DNA from: Micrococcales bacterium | GTDB taxonomy: Bacteria > Actinomycetota > Actinomycetes > Actinomycetales > Dermatophilaceae | Assembly (NCBI GenBank): GCA_030452775.1 | Contig: JAKDLQ010000161.1 | Span: forward strand, 1-5,444 | Direction of reading: 5' to 3' | DNA: 5,444 nucleotides | Part shown: positions 1-4,524 of the stretch, piece after piece | Numbering within the stretch: the stretch's first letter is position 1 | Layout: every line of letters starts with the position of its first letter | Translations under genes and position numbers: made by a program | Notes under the pieces: generated by a model | The model's database searches: none | Told to the model about the DNA's origin: nothing | The model's input: the letters and a program-made list of their open reading frames with translations, nothing else

Positions 1-94
1 AGGCAAGCCGAGACCCGGGCCGTAGGCCAAGCCGGGCCCGCACATCGGCCGGGATCGTGATCTGTCCCTTGCTGGTGACCGTTGCAGACGTCAC
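1..94 (-). CDS. AbrB/MazE-family (SpoVT-AbrB domain) antitoxin-like transcriptional regulator, N-terminal part
   Basis: This gene runs leftward off the window, so only 31 codons are visible. From a GTG at 94-92 the reading begins V-T-S-A-T and continues with the motif VTSKGQITIPADVRARLGL, the signature first half of the swapped-hairpin AbrB/MazE/VapB DNA-binding domain. An AAGGAG Shine-Dalgarno (106-101 on the minus strand) lies six bases before the GTG, which fixes the start. Proteins with this domain usually bind their own promoter as dimers. Most small ones are antitoxins for a PIN-domain (VapC) or MazF-type RNase encoded just downstream, here to the left of position 1. The perfect inverted repeat over the ribosome-binding site (102-120) fits autoregulation. 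It could instead be a stand-alone AbrB-like regulator, since the C-terminal half and the partner gene are not visible. The family call is firm; the antitoxin role is inferred. Confidence 0.85.
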   Translation of the reverse strand, partial: MTSATVTSKGQITIPADVRARLGLRPGSRLA

Positions 95-101
95 GTCGCA
101 C

Positions 102-120
102 TCCTTACTGCACGTAAGGA
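102..120 (-). promoter_or_regulatory. Candidate operator: perfect 7-bp inverted repeat over the RBS of the AbrB-like gene
   Basis: TCCTTAC (102-108) and GTAAGGA (114-120) are perfect inverted copies separated by five bases. The left arm includes most of the Shine-Dalgarno of the minus-strand AbrB-like gene (AAGGAG, 106-101). A protein bound here would block transcription initiation or early elongation. As RNA, the same arms could form a hairpin that hides the ribosome-binding site. Autoregulation through inverted repeats next to the start is the norm for this antitoxin family; applying it here is inference. Confidence 0.5.
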
Positions 121-121
121 A

Positions 122-127
122 AGTGTA
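122..127 (-). promoter_or_regulatory. Possible -10 box for the AbrB-like gene
   Basis: On the minus strand TACACT (127-122) matches TATAAT at four of six positions and has the TANNNT pattern of actinobacterial -10 elements. Transcription would start near 115, inside the inverted repeat at 102-120. No convincing -35 is visible: GAGGCA at 150-145 is a weak match with a 17-bp spacer. The call rests on position and one hexamer only. Confidence 0.3.
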
Positions 128-214
128 CCGCACAGCCGACGTCGTGCCTCGTACGCGGATCCCAGGCCGTGCAGATGATGCGGGACCCAGCGCCCTGAGT
201 CCCAGCCCGTACCC

Positions 215-235
215 CAGCCACAGACCGCGTGGCTG
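215..235. repeat. Short perfect inverted repeat in the divergent intergenic gap
   Basis: CAGCCAC (215-221) and GTGGCTG (229-235) form 7-bp perfect arms around a 7-base spacer. It lies between the divergent AbrB-like gene and the DAHP synthase gene, about 90 bp upstream of the latter. It could be a regulator-binding site, or a small hairpin if a longer transcript crosses it. In a GC-rich sequence a repeat of this size can arise by chance, so no function is assigned. Confidence 0.3.
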
Positions 236-280
236 TGCCCACGGCGCCCGCTGGGCGGCATACGGCCTCGGTTTCGAGAT

Positions 281-313
281 GCGGACCCGGACGCTGGCGA
301 GGGTGTGGTCCGC
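281..313. promoter_or_regulatory. Candidate operator: 7-bp inverted repeat adjoining the aroG promoter
   Basis: GCGGACC (281-287) and GGTCCGC (307-313) are perfect inverted copies separated by 19 bases. The right arm ends one base before the TACCCT -10 box (315-320), and the spacer covers the place where a -35 element would sit. A dimer bound here would directly hinder RNA polymerase, so this is the best visible candidate for transcriptional control of the DAHP synthase gene. The spacing is wide for a single compact dimer. If the leaderless transcript start is right, the repeat is not transcribed from this promoter and so would act as DNA, not as an RNA attenuator. Confidence 0.35.
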
Positions 314-314
314 T

Positions 315-327
315 TACCCTTGGGGGG
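315..327 (+). promoter_or_regulatory. -10 box positioned for a leaderless aroG transcript
   Basis: TACCCT (315-320) fits the actinobacterial TANNNT -10 consensus and is followed by exactly six bases and then the GTG start at 327. In actinobacteria this spacing puts the transcription start on the first base of the start codon, giving an mRNA without a 5' leader. There is no properly spaced Shine-Dalgarno for the GTG: the G-run 322-327 merges into the codon itself. No good -35 is seen, which is common for such promoters. Confidence 0.5.
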
Positions 328-1703
328 TGACGACGAGCAACGATCCCGCGCCCATCGAGACGAGTGAGGCAGCCATGGCGGCCCTCATCGCGGCCGGGAC
401 CGAGCTCGAGGCCGCCCAGCAGCCAGAGTGGCCCGACACGGCCGCCCTGACCGGAGTGATCGAGACGTTGAGCACGTATCCACCGCTCGTCTTCGCCGGT
501 GAGTGCGACATCCTGACCGAGCGGCTCGGCGCGGCCGCCGTCGGTGAGGCATTCGTGCTGCAGGGGGGCGATTGTGCCGAGACCTTCGCTGCGGCCACCG
601 CGGACAACATCCGCGACCGCGTCAAGACGATCCTGCAGATGGCGGCCGTGCTCACCTACGGCGCCTCGGTGCCGGTCATCAAGGTCGGCCGGATGGCGGG
701 ACAGTACGCCAAGCCGCGCTCGTCATCGGTCGAGACGCGCGAGGGCCTCACGCTGCCGGCGTTCCGCGGCGACATGGTCAACGACTTCGCCTTCCACGAG
801 GTCGCTCGCACCCCTAACCCACAGCGTCTCGTGCGCGCCTACCACGCGAGCTCGGCCACGCTCAACCTCGTGCGTGCCTTCACCACGGGCGGGTTCGCGG
901 ACCTGCGCTACGTCCACGAGTGGAACCGGGGGTTCGTCACCAACTCGGCGAATGCCCGCTACGAGAAGATCGCCAAGGACATCGACAAGGCGATGCGCTT
1001 CATGGCGGCGTGCGGCGCCGACTTCGAGGCGATGCGCGCGGTCGAGTTCTTCGCTGCCCACGAGGCGCTGCTGCTCGACTACGAGCGGCCGCTTACCCGG
1101 GTGGACTCGCGGACGGGCAAGTTGTACGACACCTCCGGCCACTTCCTCTGGATCGGTGAGCGGACCCGGGGGATCGATGGTGCCCACATCGACTTCATCT
1201 CGCGTATCAGCAACCCCGTGGGGATGAAGGTGGGCCCCAAGGCCGACGTCGACGAGGTGCTGCGGATCATCGACAAGGTCGACCCGGAGCGCGCTCCGGG
1301 GCGGCTGACCTTCATCACGAGGATGGGGGCGGGCAAGATCCGGGACGCGCTTCCGGCGATCATCGACAAGGTCACCGCCTCCGGCGCCGTTGTCACCTGG
1401 GTCTGCGATCCCATGCACGGCAACACGTTCGCGTCGCGCACCGGTGTCAAGACGCGCGACTTCGAGGACATCGTCGAGGAGGTTCGCGGCTTCTTCGAGG
1501 TGCACCGCTCGCTCGGCACCGTCCCGGGGGGTATCCACGTCGAGCTGACCGGCAACGACGTGACCGAGTGCCTCGGCGGCGCGAAGAAGATCATCGACTC
1601 TGACCTCGACAAGCGGTACGAGTCCGTGTGCGACCCCCGTCTGAACCACCAGCAGTCGCTCGAGCTGGCGTTCATCGTTGCCGAGATGCTCGGACAGGCC
1701 TGA
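327..1703 (+). CDS. aroG: Class II 3-deoxy-7-phosphoheptulonate (DAHP) synthase
   Basis: This cytoplasmic enzyme condenses phosphoenolpyruvate with erythrose 4-phosphate to DAHP, the first step of the shikimate pathway to Trp, Tyr and Phe. The 458-residue product matches the length of class II (plant/mycobacterial type) enzymes; M. tuberculosis AroG has 462. The TIM-barrel motifs are all present: LQGGDCAETF (78-87), AKPRS (128-132), WIGERTR (275-281), DPMHGNT (361-367), HVELTG (404-409) and CDPRLN (435-440). By alignment from memory, the metal ligands are Cys83, His364, Glu406 and Asp436, and the PEP/phosphate-site residues are Arg122, Lys129, Glu278, Arg279, Lys301 and Arg332. The GTG at 327 was chosen because it keeps an N-terminal extension like that of the mycobacterial enzyme and follows a leaderless-type promoter. 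ATG 375, with GAGG five bases upstream, would give 442 residues. The frame stays open back to 57, but that part overlaps the AbrB-like gene and looks non-coding. It is followed at once by the threonine aldolase gene. Feedback control by aromatic amino acids is likely by family. Confidence 0.95.
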   Translation: MTTSNDPAPIETSEAAMAALIAAGTELEAAQQPEWPDTAALTGVIETLSTYPPLVFAGECDILTERLGAAAVGEAFVLQGGDCAETFAAATADNIRDRVKTILQMAAVLTYGASVPVIKVGRMAGQYAKPRSSSVETREGLTLPAFRGDMVNDFAFHEVARTPNPQRLVRAYHASSATLNLVRAFTTGGFADLRYVHEWNRGFVTNSANARYEKIAKDIDKAMRFMAACGADFEAMRAVEFFAAHEALLLDYERPLTRVDSRTGKLYDTSGHFLWIGERTRGIDGAHIDFISRISNPVGMKVGPKADVDEVLRIIDKVDPERAPGRLTFITRMGAGKIRDALPAIIDKVTASGAVVTWVCDPMHGNTFASRTGVKTRDFEDIVEEVRGFFEVHRSLGTVPGGIHVELTGNDVTECLGGAKKIIDSDLDKRYESVCDPRLNHQQSLELAFIVAEMLGQA

Positions 1704-1705
1704 CG

Positions 1706-2773
1706 ATGCCCGGTCCGTCCGGCGTCGGGGCCATCCGGGCGGACCTGCTCAGTGACACCGTGACCCGGCCCGGGGTGGCTATGCGCGAGGCGATGGCGTT
1801 CGCCGAGGTCGGAGACGACGTCTTCGGCGAGGACCCGACGGTGCGCTCCCTCGAGGAGCGGGTCGCCGACCTGCTCGGGCACGAGGCGGGGCTGTTCACC
1901 CCGTCCGGGTCGATGGCCAACCAGCTCGGGGTGCGGTTGCACGTCCGGCCGGGAGAGGAGCTCATCGGTGACTCGCTGGCGCACGTCGTGCGGGCCGAGC
2001 TCGGCGCGGCCGCAGTCCTCTCCGGCATATCGTCACGGACCTGGATCTCCGAGCGGGGACGCTTCCGGGCGGACGACGCGGCCGCGCTGATGGTCACAGG
2101 GGCGGGCCCGTACCAGGTGGGCACCGCGTTGGTGCTCGTCGAGAACACCCACAACTTCGGCGGCGGCACGGTCCAGTCTCTGGGCGAGATCCGCCAGGTC
2201 CGAGCGGTCACCCGCGAGCGTGGGGTCGCCATGCATCTCGACGGGGCGCGTCTGTGGAACGCCCATGTCGCGAGCGGGGTCCCGCTGCGCGACTACGGAC
2301 GCGAGTTCGACACGGTGTCGGTGTGCCTGAGCAAGGGGCTCGGCGCTCCGGTCGGCAGCGTCCTCGTCGGATCTGCGGCTCACATGGCCGAGGCGCGGAT
2401 CTGGCGCAAGCGCTTCGGCGGCGGCATGCGTCAGGCCGGCATGCTTGCGGCCGCGGGCCTGTGGGCCCTCGAGCACCACATCGACCGGCTCGCCGTCGAT
2501 CACGCGCGCGCCCGCCGCGCGGCTAAGGCCCTCGCCGAGGTCGCGGCCGGGACGGTCGACCTCGATGCCGTCGAGACCAACATCGTCATGGTCGACGTCG
2601 TCGCCGCGGGGTGGCTGCCAGCGGGCTATGTGGCCGCGGCGCTCGATCGCGGGGTGCGCACGTATGCCGCCGGGCCGGGTCGCGTGCGCCTCGTCTGGCA
2701 CCTCGACGTGGACGACGAGGCCACCGACCACGCCATCGACGTACTCGCTGAGCTGCTGCGCACCCCTCGCTGA
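1706..2773 (+). CDS. ltaE: Low-specificity L-threonine aldolase (beta-eliminating-lyase family, PLP enzyme)
   Basis: It probably cleaves L-threonine or L-allo-threonine reversibly to glycine and acetaldehyde in the cytoplasm. The 355-residue protein shows the fold-type I order of the threonine aldolase family: LLSDTVTRP (14-22), GDDVFGEDPTV (36-46), FTPSGSMANQL (64-74, cofactor phosphate region), an active-site His93 in SLAHVVRAE, ENTHNFGGGTV (146-156), HLDGARLWNA (177-186, Asp179 facing the pyridine nitrogen), and SVCLSKGLGAP (205-215) with Lys210 as the PLP Schiff-base lysine. RFGGGMRQAG (236-245) completes the active site. Length is slightly above E. coli LtaE (about 333), mainly from a short N-terminal tail. 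ATG 1706 starts two bases after the aroG stop, with AGG (1696-1698) seven bases before it inside the aroG end, so translation is probably coupled. Why a threonine aldolase is paired with DAHP synthase is not clear from sequence. Stereochemical preference (L-threo versus L-allo) cannot be read. Confidence 0.92.
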   Translation: MPGPSGVGAIRADLLSDTVTRPGVAMREAMAFAEVGDDVFGEDPTVRSLEERVADLLGHEAGLFTPSGSMANQLGVRLHVRPGEELIGDSLAHVVRAELGAAAVLSGISSRTWISERGRFRADDAAALMVTGAGPYQVGTALVLVENTHNFGGGTVQSLGEIRQVRAVTRERGVAMHLDGARLWNAHVASGVPLRDYGREFDTVSVCLSKGLGAPVGSVLVGSAAHMAEARIWRKRFGGGMRQAGMLAAAGLWALEHHIDRLAVDHARARRAAKALAEVAAGTVDLDAVETNIVMVDVVAAGWLPAGYVAAALDRGVRTYAAGPGRVRLVWHLDVDDEATDHAIDVLAELLRTPR

Positions 2774-2795
2774 CCCTTCATTCGCAGTCCGGGTT

Positions 2796-2817
2796 CACGT
2801 CTTCCCCCGGAAGCGTG
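2796..2817 (+). terminator. Terminator-like hairpin after the aroG-ltaE pair
   Basis: CACG (2796-2799) plus CTTCC (2801-2805) can pair with GGAAG (2809-2813) plus CGTG (2814-2817), giving a 9-bp stem with one bulged T (2800) and a CCC loop. It begins 23 bases after the threonine aldolase stop. No U-tract follows (TTCGGG comes next), which is common in actinobacterial terminators but lowers certainty. It would separate the permease gene from the upstream pair. Confidence 0.4.
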
Positions 2818-2824
2818 TTCGGGT

Positions 2825-2840
2825 GCATCATCAGAGATGC
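2825..2840. repeat. Small inverted repeat upstream of the permease gene
   Basis: GCATC (2825-2829) and GATGC (2836-2840) are inverted around six bases, 40 bp before the permease start. It lies where a promoter or operator would be expected, but no clear -10/-35 pair can be placed around it. Five-base arms are close to chance expectation, so a regulatory role is only a possibility. Confidence 0.2.
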
Positions 2841-2866
2841 GGCTTATCTGCCGTATCCGCTGATTG

Positions 2867-2873
2867 AAGGAGG
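2867..2873 (+). promoter_or_regulatory. Strong Shine-Dalgarno of the permease gene
   Basis: AAGGAGG (2867-2873) is a near-perfect match to the anti-Shine-Dalgarno of 16S rRNA and lies six bases before ATG 2880. It decides that start over internal methionines such as codon 13. The contrast with the apparently leaderless aroG start suggests different translational control for the two plus-strand units. Confidence 0.85.
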
Positions 2874-2879
2874 GCAGCG

Positions 2880-4388
2880 ATGAGCATTTTCCGGATCAAG
2901 AGCGTCGAGCAGTCGATGGCGGACACCGAGGAGCCGGAGCACCGACTGAAGAAGGAGCTCAGCGCCTGGGACCTGACGGTCTTCGGCATCGGCGTCATCA
3001 TCGGCACGGGCATCTTCGTCCTCACCGGGCAGCAGGCACATGTCAACGCCGGCCCGGCAATTGCGCTGTCCTTCGTGCTCGCGGGGATCGCCTGCGGGCT
3101 TGCGGCGCTGTGTTACGCGGAGTTCGCCTCCACCGTTCCGGTCGCAGGCAGTGCATACACGTTCTCCTACGCCACGCTGGGCGAGATCGTCGCGTGGATC
3201 ATCGGCTGGGACCTCGTGCTGGAACTCGCCCTCGGTGCCGCCGTCGTCGCCCGCGGCTGGTCGGGCTACCTGCACACCCTGTTCAACCTGCCCGACTGGC
3301 TCGCCGGGGATGCCGCCCGGCCCGACATCGCGGCCATGTTCATCGTCTTGGCCCTGTCCGCGATCGCCTTCCTCGGCACGAAGCTGTCCGGCCGGTTCAC
3401 CGGGGTGCTCGTCGTCGTCAAGGTCGCGGTGGTCCTGTTCGTCATCGTCGCGGGGCTGTTCTTCATCAAGGGCAGCAACTATCAGCCGTTCGTGCCGCCG
3501 AGCGTGCCGAGCCCCGCCGGGTCCGCCGGTGTCGACGAGCCGCTGGTCCAGGTGTTGTTCGGGATGGCGCCGACCCATTTCGGTGTGTTCGGCATCATCG
3601 CCGCGGCTTCCGTCGTGTTCTTCGCCTACATCGGTTTCGACATCGTCGCGACGGCCGCCGAGGAGACGCGGAATCCGAAGCGCGACATCCCGCGTGGCAT
3701 CCTCGGCTCCCTGGTCATCTGCACGGTGCTCTACATGGCGGTCTCCGTCGTCATCACCGGGATGTTGAAGTACAGCGACGCTCGGATGAACACCAGCGCG
3801 CCGCTGGCAGAGGCATTCAAGGCGAACGGCGCGAACTGGGCGAGCTCGCTGATCTCCCTCGGCGCGGTGGCTGGGTTGACGACGGTGGTCCTCGTCCTCA
3901 TGCTCGGTCAGAACCGGGTGCTGTTCGCCATGTCCAGGGACGGCCTACTGCCCGCGAAGCTGGCGGCTGTCCACCCGAAGTTCGGCACGCCGTATGTCGT
4001 CACGGTCGGTACAGGAGTCTTCGTCGCGATCCTCGCAGGCATCGTCCCGCTGGCCGAGCTGTCCAAGCTGGTCAGCATCGGAACCCTCTTTGCCTTCGTC
4101 CTGGTCTCGGCCGGGGTCATCATCCTGCGACGCACCCGTCCGGACCTGCCCCGCTCCTTCCGCGTGCCGGCGGTGCCGTGGGTGCCCATCGCGTCGATCC
4201 TGGCCTGCTTGTGGCTCATGCTCAACCTCTCCGTAGCAACCTGGCTGCGGTTCATCGTGTGGCTCGCCATCGGCTTCGTCATCTACTTCACCTACGGCGC
4301 ATCGCACAGTCGCCTCAAGACCGGGATCGGCAATCTCGAGACGCCACCTGAAGAACACGAGGCGCCGCTGCCGCAACCACCGCAGTGA
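2880..4388 (+). CDS. APC-superfamily amino-acid permease, cationic amino acid transporter (CAT)-like
   Basis: This 502-residue inner-membrane protein resembles the YfnA/YhdG and CAT branch of amino-acid permeases. A short charged N-terminus (1-30) with the family-typical SVEQS...EPEHRL segment precedes about 12 hydrophobic helices, roughly at 31-50, 59-80, 96-122, 150-170, 174-196, 225-250, 274-294, 321-342, 371-395, 400-416, 434-452 and 454-472. TM1 carries the unwound substrate-binding motif GIGVIIGTGIF (36-46). CYAEFAS...PVAGSAYTF (78-95) and YIGFDIVATAAEETRNP (250-266) are characteristic of the family. MSRDGLLP (351-358) is the conserved cytoplasmic loop. The C-terminal tail (about 478-502) is Glu/Pro-rich. 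The substrate cannot be read from sequence: Lys/Arg is traditional for CAT names, but bacterial members also take neutral amino acids. Next to a threonine aldolase gene, transport of threonine or a small neutral amino acid is conceivable but unproven. A 106-bp gap and a hairpin suggest its own transcript. The start is fixed by AAGGAGG. Confidence 0.93.
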   Translation: MSIFRIKSVEQSMADTEEPEHRLKKELSAWDLTVFGIGVIIGTGIFVLTGQQAHVNAGPAIALSFVLAGIACGLAALCYAEFASTVPVAGSAYTFSYATLGEIVAWIIGWDLVLELALGAAVVARGWSGYLHTLFNLPDWLAGDAARPDIAAMFIVLALSAIAFLGTKLSGRFTGVLVVVKVAVVLFVIVAGLFFIKGSNYQPFVPPSVPSPAGSAGVDEPLVQVLFGMAPTHFGVFGIIAAASVVFFAYIGFDIVATAAEETRNPKRDIPRGILGSLVICTVLYMAVSVVITGMLKYSDARMNTSAPLAEAFKANGANWASSLISLGAVAGLTTVVLVLMLGQNRVLFAMSRDGLLPAKLAAVHPKFGTPYVVTVGTGVFVAILAGIVPLAELSKLVSIGTLFAFVLVSAGVIILRRTRPDLPRSFRVPAVPWVPIASILACLWLMLNLSVATWLRFIVWLAIGFVIYFTYGASHSRLKTGIGNLETPPEEHEAPLPQPPQ

Positions 4389-4394
4389 CGTCTG

Positions 4395-4467
4395 GACCCC
4401 ACCGATTCGATGTATCTTGGCGCCGCATATGACGCGGAGATACATCGAATCCGACGGAAGGGGGGTC
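4395..4467. repeat. 14-bp perfect inverted repeat nested in a larger fold between convergent genes (possible bidirectional terminator)
   Basis: GATTCGATGTATCT (4404-4417) and AGATACATCGAATC (4438-4451) are perfect 14-bp inverted copies 20 bases apart. Inside them CCGC (4423-4426) pairs with GCGG (4434-4437), leaving a 7-base loop; outside them GACCCC (4395-4400) can pair with GGGGTC (4462-4467). The arms are clearly more A/T-rich than the surroundings. Lying 16 bases past the permease stop and in the gap between converging genes, the simplest role is a terminator working in both directions, although no U-tract follows either arm. The alternative is a dimeric-regulator operator: GATGTATC-type half sites resemble PadR-like targets, and TTGGCG (4417-4422) could serve as a -35, but no good -10 and no downstream plus-strand gene are visible. 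The repeat itself is certain; its function is not. Confidence 0.6.
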
Positions 4468-4480
4468 TGACGGGCGGGGA

Positions 4481-4493
4481 GGCCACGGTGGCC
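4481..4493 (-). terminator. GC-rich hairpin downstream of the PASTA protein gene
   Basis: GGCCACGGTGGCC can fold into a 5-bp stem (GGCCA/TGGCC) with a three-base loop. On the minus strand it lies about 31 bases past the TGA (4527-4525) of the PASTA gene. On that strand it is followed by a C-rich stretch rather than a U-tract. The stem is short, so it is only a candidate terminator that could act with the larger structure at 4395-4467. Confidence 0.25.
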
Positions 4494-4524
4494 AGGCGGC
4501 TGCGCCCCACGGATCGCGCGAGGT

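Noticed and set aside
57..326. In-frame upstream extension of the DAHP synthase reading frame
   Set aside because: It would overlap the antisense AbrB-like gene, has no family homology that I recognise, has no Shine-Dalgarno, and would make the protein about 90 residues longer than its relatives.
279..329. Leader peptide with Trp/Tyr codons (ATG 279 reading MRTRTLARVWSAYPWG) as a possible attenuator
   Set aside because: It is in frame with aroG without a stop, has no tandem Trp codons and no Shine-Dalgarno, and no antiterminator/terminator pair follows.
723..1649. Long minus-strand open frame (308 codons) across the DAHP synthase gene
   Set aside because: It is a shadow produced by the high GC content: the opposite strand encodes an unmistakable enzyme with every catalytic motif, and the antisense product has biased composition and no recognisable domain.
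2864..4351. Long plus-strand open frame (495 codons) over most of the permease gene
   Set aside because: Its product is Arg/Gly/His-rich without membrane segments or motifs, whereas the frame starting at 2880 gives a textbook APC permease behind a strong Shine-Dalgarno.
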